From Bacillota bacterium (GTDB lineage Bacteria > Bacillota > Clostridia > Peptostreptococcales > Anaerovoracaceae), in the NCBI GenBank assembly GCA_019420525.1, contig JAHZHA010000009.1:1-23199 (forward strand): a DNA stretch of 23,199 nt. The letters are read 5' to 3'. Positions 1 to 7,760 of the stretch are shown in pieces. Within the stretch, counting starts at the first letter, position 1; every line of letters begins with the position of its first letter. The notes beneath the pieces are model-generated. The model was given only the letters and a program-made list of their open reading frames with translations, was not told the DNA's origin and did not search any database. Both the position numbers and the translations under genes were made by a program.

Positions 1-94
1 TATTCGATTACTTTTGTTTCTTTTCAGTCTAATATCGACAGGCTTAGATAACAGATTACTGAAATATTAATATCATATTTCACCTATAATTCTT

Positions 95-389
95 TCAACC
101 AGAATAATCCACAATTTTTTCATAGCTGTCCAGTATCACTCCCTCTTCTACCCCCCCCCACAGATTTCGCCAATGCCGCCGAACTATCGAAAGCTTTTTC
201 GACATCCGGATCAAATGCAGCCGCCAACAGTTCGGTGTATTCCGCTATGTAGTGATTCATCTGTTCGATATTCTGGCGATATCGTCTCGCGTGTTCGTCA
301 TCCTGATCGGCGAGTTCCTCCACATATTTTTCCACCAGCGCCTTTTCTCTGTCAGAAAGACTGTCGCCGGCAATCTGATAAAGGATCAC
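95..389 (-). pseudogene. small unrecognised gene, frameshifted at a G9 tract
   Basis: The reading frame begins at a GTG (389) without a visible ribosome binding site. It is open upstream to a TAA at 501-503 but has no ATG, so the 5' part may be missing. The product is acidic and helical (REKALVEKYVEEL near the start, then many E, D, A and Y). At 151-159 the plus strand has nine C (G9 in the coding strand). As written, the frame runs into GRRGSDTGQL and stops at 120. With eight G it reads VEEGVILDSYEKIVDYSG and stops at 95, giving 97 residues with matching composition. I therefore annotate the frame-corrected extent. It could be a sequencing error, a real frameshift or slippage. No family is recognised. 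Confidence 0.5.
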
Positions 390-524
390 TCTTATAGAAT
401 TGCCGAGAACGGTCCCCCCAATACTGGAATCGGAATGAAAACTTGTCCGGTAAATGAAGAGACTGCGTTGACAGCAGATTGCAGACAGAGCATTTTGGAA
501 TTACGGTTAAACTCTACTTATCTA

Positions 525-1934
525 TCATGTTCGCATTATATTAATCCCTTTTAACATCTGATAAGTCTCAAGTGCAAACTCATCTGTCATTCCACTGATA
601 TGATCAATTAACATGTGGGTACGTAACCACCATTCATATATAAGAAAATCGGAAGATGAGTTTGTATATTCTTCTAATGCATATTTATAAGCATCTATGT
701 ACCGTGCGCCTATTCGATGAAATAGTCTTTTCTCGACTTCTATATCATCTACTTCTTTATGATTAACAAGAGCTGAAAACTTATCATATGGTAATGAAAG
801 CATTTTCTCATAACTTTGCAAAATGCCCGTTATAACTGCATATCCTGTAAGTTCAATACTTTCTGCTTGAATCGATGTATATAACCTTTTTCTGGAAACC
901 TTCTTTATGGTATTAAGCAACTTACCAGCTTGAGAGTCGCTTTCTATTAGTTCTTGAGCACTTCCTTCATAGAAGCTTTCGTGATGATCAAAGAAATTAG
1001 TTACTGCATAATTCATCACACATTTGGACCACGGGATAGATATGTCACTATTAAACCCTTTATATTCTTTTGGGAATGTAACAGGTATTTTTTCGTCATT
1101 ATATATGTTTTTCCATTCTTTAACGAAAGCCTCACAAAATTCTTTTTCTGAAAGAATGTTCTTTTCTATACCATCTGCAATATCGCTCATACAATATGCA
1201 ATATCATCAGCCGCTTCCATCATATATGTTAGAGGGTATCTATGGTGTGGGACTATGCCTATTTTATTCCAAATCTTTTCGACTAATTCTTTTTCACTTT
1301 GAAAGTATCCGGCTTTTTTTAATATTCCTGGACCTTTAGGTTCACCAGCAGCTCTTGCATATTTAAGGCAACATAATAATGTTGCATATGTCAAATTCAA
1401 GCTATGCTTATCATGTTCGGTGTATAGTTTAGTTACTGTACGAAAGCCTTGGGGGTTGCCATCAAATTCCTGAAAATCTTTTACTAGTAAATATAATAAA
1501 TCATTTTTAGGAATATCACTCGGAAGTGCTGTGTCAGTACATTTTTTTGCCCACTCTTTAATAGCAGTTTCACCAAAATGCCCAAATGGAGGATTTCCAA
1601 TATCATGAAGCAAGCAAGCATTTTCTACAATTGATACAATGCATGGAACATATTCAACTGAAATAATATTATTATCAAGCATAATATTTCCTATTTGATT
1701 CGCTATTGTACGTCCTAAATCTGATACTTCCAATGAATGCGTAAGTCGAGTTCGTACACTGGCATTCGGTTCAAGAGAAAATACCTGTGCTTTTTGTTGT
1801 AACCGTCGAAATGCTGAACAATATATAATTCTGGATCTATCACTATAGAACTCGTCAATATCACGGCTTCGTTCTATTGATGACGTTCTTTCCCTTTCTG
1901 TACTCATGAGGTTTTTGTAGTTATATTTTTTCAT
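525..1934 (-). CDS. dgt: dGTP triphosphohydrolase (HD-domain dGTPase)
   Basis: This cytoplasmic enzyme hydrolyses dGTP (or other dNTPs) to the deoxynucleoside and triphosphate, acting in nucleotide-pool balance and sometimes phage defence. The 469 residues are a normal length for the family. The HD-site residues are visible: H66 in RLTHSLEV, H110-D111 in LLHDIGNPPFGHFGE, and a later Asp in MMEAADDIAY (about 243-244). The N-terminal SRDIDEFYSDRSRIIYCSAFRRL segment is also typical of the family. The ATG at 1934 is preceded by AGGAG at good spacing. It stands alone, with a 588-bp AT-rich spacer upstream, so it is probably monocistronic. Family assignment is firm; substrate preference cannot be read from sequence. 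Confidence 0.93.
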   Translation of the reverse strand: MKKYNYKNLMSTERERTSSIERSRDIDEFYSDRSRIIYCSAFRRLQQKAQVFSLEPNASVRTRLTHSLEVSDLGRTIANQIGNIMLDNNIISVEYVPCIVSIVENACLLHDIGNPPFGHFGETAIKEWAKKCTDTALPSDIPKNDLLYLLVKDFQEFDGNPQGFRTVTKLYTEHDKHSLNLTYATLLCCLKYARAAGEPKGPGILKKAGYFQSEKELVEKIWNKIGIVPHHRYPLTYMMEAADDIAYCMSDIADGIEKNILSEKEFCEAFVKEWKNIYNDEKIPVTFPKEYKGFNSDISIPWSKCVMNYAVTNFFDHHESFYEGSAQELIESDSQAGKLLNTIKKVSRKRLYTSIQAESIELTGYAVITGILQSYEKMLSLPYDKFSALVNHKEVDDIEVEKRLFHRIGARYIDAYKYALEEYTNSSSDFLIYEWWLRTHMLIDHISGMTDEFALETYQMLKGINIMRT

Positions 1935-2522
1935 AAATAATGTTCTCCTATATTATTTATATACAGTAGGTGCCACACTGACGACAGACTCACCGTTGAC
2001 TTCATTGTATTTTCATTTCCGCGTCAATCCTGACTTCTTTATTGTATCACGAATCTTTTCAATCGTATATTTTTGAATAGATTCCAGTCAAAAGATTCAT
2101 ATTGAATTCTTTTCGCACGAAAAACAGAAGAATAATTTTGTCCTCTTCCTGTTCTGAAATCCTGAAAACACCGGCCCGTATACTGCCTTAATATAGACTG
2201 TCCATCAAATGAAATTGTTACATTTTTTTGAAATTTCCGGGAATTTCGACAGTATAAAGCGACCTCCTTCCCTTCAGTTTTCCGCGGAGAAGAAGATCGC
2301 GCTGTTCCAGGGAATTCAGGACTGGAACGGTTACAAAATCAGATGGTCCCGATCATCGACGCATAAATAAAAGGTAAGTTCTCACACATACTTTCAGAAT
2401 CTTACAGCAACTCTCTGCTACAATGACCTCTTACACTATAATTAAAATTATTTCTCTATTGATTTTAATTTTATTTATGGTATATTTAATATAATTAAAG
2501 TTAAAAAGAAAGGAGAATTGAT
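1935..2522. other. 588-bp spacer, no convincing gene
   Basis: AT-rich spacer between the divergent dgt and DUF2089 genes. Two short open stretches look gene-like in composition but have no start or ribosome binding site. One is on the plus strand at about 2258-2368 and ends in TAA. The other is on the minus strand at about 2070-2185. They may be decayed gene remnants; neither is recognised. The right end (2430-2520) is very AT-rich and holds the DUF2089 promoter. Confidence 0.5.
2459..2486 (+). promoter_or_regulatory. candidate promoter for the DUF2089 operon
   Basis: TTGATT (2459-2464) and TATATT (2481-2486) are separated by 16 bp, about 36 bp before the start of the DUF2089 gene. The whole stretch is AT-rich, so chance matches are possible. 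Confidence 0.4.
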
Positions 2523-2825
2523 TTGGAAATAGATAAAATTCCAGAATGGATACTTGCATTGGAGCCGGAGGACGTGACCTTTCTAAAGAACTTTGTTTTA
2601 AAATCCGGTTCATTGAAAGAGATCGCACGTTTGTACGAAGTTTCTTATCCGACAGTACGGCTCAGACTGGATAAACTCATCCAAAAAATTGAACTCAGCG
2701 ACCAAAAGGAGGAAGAACCATTTTCTGCATTTATTAAAGGATTAGCGGTTGACTCCCGGATCGATCTGGAAACAGCAAAAATCATTATCGAAAAGTATAA
2801 ACAGGAAAAGGAGAAAACATCATGA
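2523..2825 (+). CDS. DUF2089-family HTH regulator
   Basis: A 100-residue protein with an N-terminal helix-turn-helix: FVLKSGSLKEIARLYEVSYPTVR (about 25-48), where SLKEIARLYEVS is the positioning helix and turn and YPTVRLRLDKLI the recognition helix. The C-terminal half is a charged helical region ending in KYKQEKEKTS. It resembles DUF2089, small proteins often encoded beside small membrane proteins. The start is a TTG at 2523, preceded by AAAGGAG at good spacing; no ATG lies upstream in frame. Its TGA overlaps an ATG (ATGA at 2822-2825), the sign of a translationally coupled partner, but the reading frame that follows is a remnant. The intact membrane gene lies at 2951-3238. Likely a DNA-binding regulator of its own small operon. 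Confidence 0.8.
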   Translation: MEIDKIPEWILALEPEDVTFLKNFVLKSGSLKEIARLYEVSYPTVRLRLDKLIQKIELSDQKEEEPFSAFIKGLAVDSRIDLETAKIIIEKYKQEKEKTS

Positions 2826-2936
2826 ATACAGCCATTCGTTTTTCCGACACTTATTTTCATTCTGTTATGGATCGAAGGGCAGCAGATAGCGAGGAAAAAA
2901 GAAATCGAAAAAATGAAAGCAAAGGATATTAATTAA
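2826..2936 (+). pseudogene. remnant of a duplicated DUF2089-partner membrane protein
   Basis: Reading on in the same frame as the DUF2089 gene past its TGA gives a hydrophobic segment (PFVFPTLIFILLW) and a basic tail ending KEIEKMKAKDIN before TAA. The intact downstream membrane protein ends with a matching pattern: PFVILNTLFF, then W, a charged helix and HMKAKDI. This looks like the C-terminal third of an earlier copy whose N-terminus has been deleted. The ATG in the ATGA overlap at 2822 opens a different frame of 36 codons that does not resemble the family. Confidence 0.5.
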
Positions 2937-2950
2937 AAGAGGTGTTGAAA

Positions 2951-3238
2951 ATGTTTGAATTAATTATTGGATTTGCCGTTGCTGCGGTACTTTTAATTGC
3001 AGAATACCTTTTGTGTACGAAATTCAAAAGTCCTCTTTGGGGAGGAATAATTCCCTTCTTAATTCTGGCCGGAACAATCTGGCTCTTCGCCAGTGGCAGA
3101 ATTCCTCCGGAAACGAGATATTTATTCCCGTTTGTCATTTTAAACACTCTGTTTTTTGGAGATTGGGCAACAGGCCGGGATAAATACAAGAAAATCAGGC
3201 AAGCAGAAATGGAACACATGAAAGCGAAAGACATTTGA
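2951..3238 (+). CDS. small integral membrane protein, partner of the DUF2089 regulator
   Basis: A 95-residue protein with three hydrophobic segments: about 2-20 (FELIIGFAVAAVLLIAEYLL), about 30-47 (GGIIPFLILAGTIWLF) and about 60-73 (LFPFVILNTLFF). A charged cytosolic tail rich in K, E and R ends in MKAKDI. The start is taken as the ATG at 2951 because AGAGGTG lies 6-7 bases upstream; the GTG at 2942 sits inside that ribosome binding site. It follows the DUF2089 gene in the same orientation with only the remnant between them. Function unknown; the pairing suggests a regulator/membrane-protein module. Confidence 0.7.
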   Translation: MFELIIGFAVAAVLLIAEYLLCTKFKSPLWGGIIPFLILAGTIWLFASGRIPPETRYLFPFVILNTLFFGDWATGRDKYKKIRQAEMEHMKAKDI

Positions 3239-3394
3239 CATTCGATAAATAGCAAAGCCGGCGAGCCAGTCAGCGGCTAAAATAAACGGTGCATATCTGC
3301 AGCTGTTGACAGGCCCGCTCACCTTTTTCTGTTAGGTTAGTCAAGAGGGATCAGAAACGTACATCCTGGTTTTTAGATCCCTTCATTCGGAATG

Positions 3395-4075
3395 TTACAT
3401 ATCTCTCCGCGATTTTGCGCTTCTTTGCATATCAAGAAATCCGATCAGAATCGTCCACACGTAGGCGCAGGTTTTCGGTATCATCAGCATCCCGATCAGC
3501 GGGTTCACGTCGGCCCACAATACGACGGGGATGTAAAAACCGAAACTCAGCAGAATCGTGAGCCACATAAACCGAAAGCTTTTGTCTTCTGTCTTTCTTG
3601 CACTCTGATAAAACAGAATGATAATCAGAAGTCCCATCAGAGCGAAAGGAATATTACGATAAATTCCCCAGGACAGCGGCGCGTCCGCACTGGTCCACTC
3701 GTTCTGCGGAAACAGGCACAAAACGATTCTGGCAGCGGCAAGCAGATAAAAGCTGACAGTGAGCCACGCTCTTCCCTGTATCTCATACCTTATTCTCCAG
3801 ACATAATACAGAAGGATATAGAATAAGGTCATGGTAATCGAAGTGATCAGTTTTCCGATTCCCAGCGGAACGGCGTAATTTTCAAGGCCGCTTGTGCACA
3901 GCGCGAAAGCGCGGGGAACGAGATGAAAAGCGTCACCAAAGCCGAGAACGACGGCCATAATACCGAACAGCAGATACTGTTTCTCACCCTTCGATTTTAC
4001 GATCATCATAATTCCCAGCGTGATGACCGTAATCAGGTATACGGCATCGAATAAAGTTTCCATAATTGCCTGCAT
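3395..4075 (-). CDS. polytopic membrane protein, function unknown
   Basis: The 226 residues contain about seven hydrophobic segments (near 8-26, 34-52, 72-96, 104-122, 138-155, 169-188 and 194-214), with a basic C-terminus (QRSAKSRRDM). The ATG at 4075 follows AAAGGAAA at about 11 bases. The gene lies 16 bp downstream of the 141-residue membrane gene, so the two should be one transcript, under the operator at 4535-4547. No enzyme motif is seen. Co-regulation by the adjacent TetR suggests a membrane role in envelope or drug response, but no substrate can be inferred. Confidence 0.72.
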   Translation of the reverse strand: MQAIMETLFDAVYLITVITLGIMMIVKSKGEKQYLLFGIMAVVLGFGDAFHLVPRAFALCTSGLENYAVPLGIGKLITSITMTLFYILLYYVWRIRYEIQGRAWLTVSFYLLAAARIVLCLFPQNEWTSADAPLSWGIYRNIPFALMGLLIIILFYQSARKTEDKSFRFMWLTILLSFGFYIPVVLWADVNPLIGMLMIPKTCAYVWTILIGFLDMQRSAKSRRDM

Positions 4076-4091
4076 TAAGTGATTTTCCTTT

Positions 4092-4517
4092 CTATTTCTG
4101 ATCCGACTCCGGATTCATATTTTTTAAAAAATGAACGCCGAATAAAATACCGGCTAGGAGCAGTGACATACCCAGCCCCGAGTAAAATACGGCGATGAAG
4201 CGCTGGGGAGCTGCGCCTGACACACGAAGCCAGATTCCCCCCGTCATCATGAACGCCATAATGATGAAAGATTTTACATCAAAAAATTTGATAAACCACT
4301 GCCGTTCTTCGTAAGCGATAATTCTCTTCGTGTGCTTTTTTACCAGTTTTCCGAAAATGAAGAACTGGAAAACAGCAAACACCACGACGGATAAGAAAAT
4401 ATTAAACGCCGTCAAATATCCCGGATACTCCTCGAATCCGATCCGGACAATATTCGCCCCCGCCGCGATCCAGACCAGACAGGCCAGCAGCAAAAGATAC
4501 TGTTTCTTTACCTTCAA
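4092..4517 (-). CDS. four-TM membrane protein under TetR control
   Basis: The 141 residues have hydrophobic segments near 6-24, 36-55, 81-99 and 108-128 and a positively charged loop around 57-72 (KLVKKHTKRIIAYEERQW). The start is a TTG at 4517, chosen because GAGGTGA is positioned 7 bases upstream and no ATG is available. It is the first gene of a two-gene membrane operon. A 13-bp perfect palindrome at 4535-4547 sits just upstream of its ribosome binding site and matches the core of the operator at the divergently placed regulator's promoter. Function unknown. Confidence 0.7.
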   Translation of the reverse strand: MKVKKQYLLLLACLVWIAAGANIVRIGFEEYPGYLTAFNIFLSVVVFAVFQFFIFGKLVKKHTKRIIAYEERQWFIKFFDVKSFIIMAFMMTGGIWLRVSGAAPQRFIAVFYSGLGMSLLLAGILFGVHFLKNMNPESDQK

Positions 4518-4534
4518 AATATCACCTCACGTTC

Positions 4535-4547
4535 TGAACAATGTTCA
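4535..4547. promoter_or_regulatory. TetR operator in front of the membrane operon
   Basis: TGAACAATGTTCA, a perfect 13-bp palindrome with one central base, is 18 bp upstream of the TTG start of the 141-residue gene. The same TGAACA-N-TGTTCA core is found at the tetR promoter (5160-5176). It would block transcription of both membrane genes when bound. Confidence 0.7.
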
Positions 4548-4558
4548 TTTTAATCCAT

Positions 4559-4583
4559 CGAAAAAGCCCGCTTTCCGCAGGCT
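4559..4583 (-). terminator. intrinsic terminator of tetR
   Basis: On the minus strand, AGCCTGC and GCGGGCT (one G-U pair) form a 7-bp stem around GGAAA, followed by a run of T. It starts just after the TetR stop codon and separates the regulator from the membrane operon downstream. Confidence 0.75.
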
Positions 4584-4584
4584 G

Positions 4585-5145
4585 TTATTTATAAATCGCA
4601 CCTTCAATAACTTTCAGCAGCAAATCGCAGGAATCCCGCTCATGAATCAATAGCGAAAGCAGGTTTGAAAAGACAAATTCGATAAAATCCGTCTGCGTGC
4701 ATTTTTTAGAGAAAAATTCCTGTTTTACCCTTTGATCTTTCTGCAGAGAGTCCAGTAAACCGGATTTGACAGACGCAAGATACTGATTCATGGTCTCACG
4801 CCCCTTCTCCTTCCCGCTTTTCGTCACACTCACAGAATGAATGCTGAAGAAATAAGGGTATTTTTCTCCGCCGCTTTTTATGCTGTAAAACAGTTTTTCA
4901 ATATTCTCCAGAAAGCCGGACGAAGGTCTGCAGTCCGAAATACCCTGAGTGATCTCTTTCCATATCGCGTCGATGACGGCAATCATCAGATCATTTTTTG
5001 AGGGAAAATAGTTGTAAACAGAGCCCACCGCAACGCCGCAACGCCCGGCTACATTGCGCATGTTGATCGCCTGCATGCCATTTTCCGCAACCATCTCTTT
5101 GCTCACAGCGAGAATATCTTCTCTGGAAGTTACCGCTTTATTCAT
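4585..5145 (-). CDS. TetR/AcrR-family transcriptional regulator
   Basis: A 186-residue one-component repressor. The N-terminal helix-turn-helix is clear: SREDILAVSKEMVAENGMQAINMRNVAGRCGVAVGSVYNYFPSKNDLM (about 6-54), with the recognition element VAVGSVYNYFPSK. The C-terminal part is the variable ligand/dimer domain. The ATG at 5145 is chosen because AGAGGTG lies 5 bases upstream; a longer frame to 5202 would put its N-terminus over the promoter and operator. The promoter is TTGACA-N17-TATATT, and a 17-bp palindrome overlaps its -10 end, so it is autoregulated. The same palindrome core fronts the downstream membrane operon, its probable target. Confidence 0.88.
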   Translation of the reverse strand: MNKAVTSREDILAVSKEMVAENGMQAINMRNVAGRCGVAVGSVYNYFPSKNDLMIAVIDAIWKEITQGISDCRPSSGFLENIEKLFYSIKSGGEKYPYFFSIHSVSVTKSGKEKGRETMNQYLASVKSGLLDSLQKDQRVKQEFFSKKCTQTDFIEFVFSNLLSLLIHERDSCDLLLKVIEGAIYK

Positions 5146-5159
5146 GATACACCTCTCAT

Positions 5160-5202
5160 ATTGAACATTGTTCAATATATCATCAACGATAGGAATTGTC
5201 AA
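5160..5202 (-). promoter_or_regulatory. tetR promoter and 17-bp palindromic operator
   Basis: The -35 box TTGACA (5197-5202) and -10 box TATATT (5174-5179) are 17 bp apart. ATTGAACATTGTTCAAT (5160-5176) is a perfect palindrome with one central base. It covers the end of the -10 box and the likely start site. Binding there would give autorepression. Confidence 0.78.
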
Positions 5203-5228
5203 TCAGACTGCCTGCTCCGGTTCGCGTT

Positions 5229-5477
5229 TTATATGTTATACCACGTATAAATGTATATGTATATTCTATAACATAACAAACATACGAGTACGGCGATGAG
5301 TGCATAATAAAAATAATTCATCGCAGATTTCTCTTGCGACATTTTTATTTTTGCAACAAGAGCTGAAATCCATAAAAGTACAGCAACAATGAAGAAAACA
5401 GAGTTTCTTGATATAACCGCTGCAATGATAAAAAATATATTGGAATACTTTAATAATATATCGCTTTTCTGTTTCAT
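5229..5477 (-). CDS. small membrane protein, 82 residues
   Basis: Three hydrophobic segments (about 13-24, 27-42 and 54-70) with a charged linker KIKMSQEKSAM and an aromatic Tyr/Ile-rich C-terminus. The ATG at 5477 is preceded by GAGGTG at about 9 bases. It lies 18 bp downstream of a 45-residue ORF and is probably co-transcribed with it. No family recognised. Confidence 0.6.
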   Translation of the reverse strand: MKQKSDILLKYSNIFFIIAAVISRNSVFFIVAVLLWISALVAKIKMSQEKSAMNYFYYALIAVLVCLLCYRIYIYIYTWYNI

Positions 5478-5495
5478 ATGATGGCACCTCTTCTC

Positions 5496-5633
5496 TTATC
5501 CTCGCGCTTTTCGGAATACATTGGTGGAAGGGCCGCCGTTTTTCAGAAGGCCCTCCACATATAGGGCTAGCGTCCAGAACCCGCCGGCCTTCATGACGGA
5601 TACATCTAAAATCTTCAGCAGGCGGTCTGTCAT
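5496..5633 (-). CDS. 45-residue hypothetical small protein
   Basis: A short ORF, ATG at 5633, starts MTDRLLKILDVSVMKAGG and ends NVFRKARG. The upstream AAAGGAGATGGTAGC is one of the better ribosome binding sites in this part of the window, which is the main reason to believe the ORF. The middle (FWTLALYVEGLL) is amphipathic to hydrophobic, with basic residues at the end. It sits between the ATPase and the 82-residue membrane protein, all in the same direction. It is unrecognised, and could also be the C-terminal remnant of a longer gene. Confidence 0.5.
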   Translation of the reverse strand: MTDRLLKILDVSVMKAGGFWTLALYVEGLLKNGGPSTNVFRKARG

Positions 5634-5668
5634 GCTACCATCTCCTTTCAATTTGCATTTTTTCTATG

Positions 5669-7030
5669 TCACACATGATCTCCGGATTTGACAGGAGTTC
5701 TCTGTTCCAGTGCCAGTCCGATTAGCCGGTCTGTATGGTCTGCCATAAACAGAGGAATGTTCAGTACATCATCATCGAGTTTCAGATTATCAAGAGAAAA
5801 CCGGACACGGAGCTTTCCCTGATCCGGGAACAGTTCTTTGAATTTTTTGATACTTCTTCTGCCGGTATTCGTTCCGGATTTTGCCTCTACCGGAAATATA
5901 TCATTTTCCCGCTGAATCAGAAAATCCACTTCGTAAGGTGGATTTGTCCGTGTCCAGTACCGCGGAACCACTTCGAACTGTGTGATCAGGGTCTGAAGTA
6001 CAAAGTTCTCCGTCAAAGCGCCTTTAAACTCTGTAAACAGGCGATTGCCTTCACCGAAAGCAGTAGGCGCCAGATGTGCCAGACGGCGAAGCAGTCCGAT
6101 ATCAACGAGATAAATTTTGAAAGCGGAGAGATCGTCATAGGCAGCCACAGGAAGACCCGGAGCGGTACTACGGTAGATTTTATGAACCAGCCGGGCATCC
6201 ACGAGCCATTGCAGAGCATCTTCATATTCTCGCGCCCGGGCGCCCTCTTTGACGACTTTATACAGGAACTTTTTGTTTTCTCTTGCCAGCTGGGACGGCA
6301 CGGATTTCCATACCAGCGAAATTTTCGGAAACTCTTTGACATTGGGATGTTTGGCAAAATCCCGCTCATAGGCGCCGATGATTCCGGACAGAGATTCCTG
6401 CATGGCTGTCACGTCCCGTGCCTCGGTCCACATCTTCACGGGTTCCGGCATTCCTCCGGTCACAAAATACATTTTGAGCTTTTCATACAGAGGGTTGAAA
6501 AAGGCATCCGGAATCGGAGCAATGACGTCCAGCGTTTCCAGATATTTCGCCAGATTCTCGTCTCCGTTGGCCAGCAGGAACTCTGTAAATGTCATGGGAT
6601 CAATCTGCATGAAGTTGACCTTGCCCACCGGAAAAGAAGATGGTTTTGCCAACGCAATACCCAGAAGAGAGCCGGCGCAGGCAATGTGATACTGCGGTGC
6701 ATTCTCACAGAAATATTTCATCGAGTTGATGACCTGTGGACAGTCCTGTACCTCGTCAAAAATGATAAGAGTCTTTTCCGGCATAATTTTCTGGCTGCCT
6801 GCCATCATCAGATTCTGCAAAATCCGCTCTACGTCTTTTGTCGTCTCAAAGAACTGCTTATATTCTTCATTTTCATCGAAGTTAAAATAGGCGGTATTTT
6901 CATAATAGCGTCTGCCGAACTCTTTCAGAATCCAGGTCTTGCCGACTTGCCGCACACCCTTCAGAATCAGCGGTTTACGGTAAGGTGAATTCTTCCAGTC
7001 CAACAGATTTTTCAAAATCAATCGTTCCAT
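5669..7030 (-). CDS. AAA_14 / DUF4143 ATP-binding protein
   Basis: The 453 residues are the usual size for this archaeo-bacterial ATPase family. Walker A is GVRQVGKT (25-32) and Walker B is LIIFDEVQ (88-95); CAGSLLG (118-124) resembles a sensor region. The C-terminal DUF4143 domain has the PD-(D/E)xK-like pattern YEVDFLIQ followed by FPVEAKSG, and conserved FTEFKGALTENFVLQTL before it. The ATG at 7030 has a G-rich GAGGGGGG site. The function of the family is poorly known; members are mobile, multi-copy and are found with toxin-antitoxin and defence genes, as here with a TA pair next door. The two short ORFs at 5229-5633 lie downstream in the same direction. Confidence 0.88.
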   Translation of the reverse strand: MERLILKNLLDWKNSPYRKPLILKGVRQVGKTWILKEFGRRYYENTAYFNFDENEEYKQFFETTKDVERILQNLMMAGSQKIMPEKTLIIFDEVQDCPQVINSMKYFCENAPQYHIACAGSLLGIALAKPSSFPVGKVNFMQIDPMTFTEFLLANGDENLAKYLETLDVIAPIPDAFFNPLYEKLKMYFVTGGMPEPVKMWTEARDVTAMQESLSGIIGAYERDFAKHPNVKEFPKISLVWKSVPSQLARENKKFLYKVVKEGARAREYEDALQWLVDARLVHKIYRSTAPGLPVAAYDDLSAFKIYLVDIGLLRRLAHLAPTAFGEGNRLFTEFKGALTENFVLQTLITQFEVVPRYWTRTNPPYEVDFLIQRENDIFPVEAKSGTNTGRRSIKKFKELFPDQGKLRVRFSLDNLKLDDDVLNIPLFMADHTDRLIGLALEQRTPVKSGDHV

Positions 7031-7457
7031 ATGCGTCCCCCCTCACACTTTCATTTCAATTTTAGTGTTTGCAGATCACATTTTTATTATATGTAGATAT
7101 CGGAATAAATACAATTAAAATCACATAATTATATATAATTAACGTCTATTTATCACATTTTTATGTAATAATGAGTGAACGATTGAATTACATCGTGTTG
7201 CGGCACTGGTTTGAAATGATTTTTTCTTATGGTTTATTTTTTCTGCGATGCGTGTGCCGTTTATTGACCAGAAATTTCTAAAATACCTGTCTTCCGATCC
7301 GATAGATTAAATCACCTGAATTCCGAAGCTCTAATTGAGCACTCACAGGATCGTGGTTTTTCCACAGCTCCTCGCCTGATTTCTGCCGTTACAGTAATTG
7401 AGCCGTTTGCGGAGTGATTTTTATCAAGCTCATACAAACGACCCTTTTAATTTAATA
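7031..7457. other. 427-bp AT-rich spacer, no supported gene
   Basis: The left part (7050-7170) is very AT-rich and should hold the ATPase promoter. A 36-codon plus-strand ORF starts at the ATG at 7171 but has no ribosome binding site. A 14-codon minus-strand frame with an ATG lies after the toxin gene. Neither is supported. No clear terminator was seen behind the toxin gene. Confidence 0.5.
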
Positions 7458-7760
7458 TTAGAAATTGCTCGGCATATACCGTATTGTAACAATATGCACT
7501 TCTTTTCTTTCTTTTAGCAAACGATATATAATGCAATAATTTTTGATAAATAATTGGCGGTAACTTCCATTTGCATACGCACCGACACGGCGGATTGCGC
7601 CACGTTCCGGCAACTGCTCAAGGCTCAAAATCGCACTCTCCAGTTCATCAACCATGTTTAAAGCTGTACCGGGTTCTGAAAGAACTTCGGAAATATAGGC
7701 ATAAATATTATCTAAATCTCTGTGAGCACGGGTATAAAGCTTTACAACGTATTTATCCAA
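7458..7760 (-). CDS. RelE/ParE-family toxin
   Basis: About 100 residues with the RelE/ParE fold signature: LYTRAHRDLDNIYAYISE at the N-terminus, LEQLPERGAIRRVG in the middle, and YRQLFIKNYCIIYRLLKERKEVHIVTIRY at the C-terminus. Family members cleave mRNA on the ribosome (RelE type) or poison gyrase (ParE type); which applies here is not decided. The start is taken as TTG at 7760, in front of DKYVVKLY. GGAG lies 7 bases before it and it overlaps the antitoxin stop region, the usual coupled TA layout. The frame is open further up to 7823, but that would lie inside the antitoxin. Confidence 0.85.
   Translation of the reverse strand: MDKYVVKLYTRAHRDLDNIYAYISEVLSEPGTALNMVDELESAILSLEQLPERGAIRRVGAYANGSYRQLFIKNYCIIYRLLKERKEVHIVTIRYMPSNF

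Noticed and set aside
2431..2520. AT-rich inverted repeats as an origin or attachment site
   Set aside because: The sequence is simply AT-rich before the DUF2089 gene; no DnaA boxes or integrase nearby.
5735..6988. 417-codon plus-strand ORF
   Set aside because: It is the mirror of the AAA_14/DUF4143 ATPase, which has Walker motifs and a ribosome binding site; the plus-strand product has no family features.
7171..7281. 36-codon plus-strand ORF in the spacer after the ATPase start
   Set aside because: No ribosome binding site and no recognisable features.
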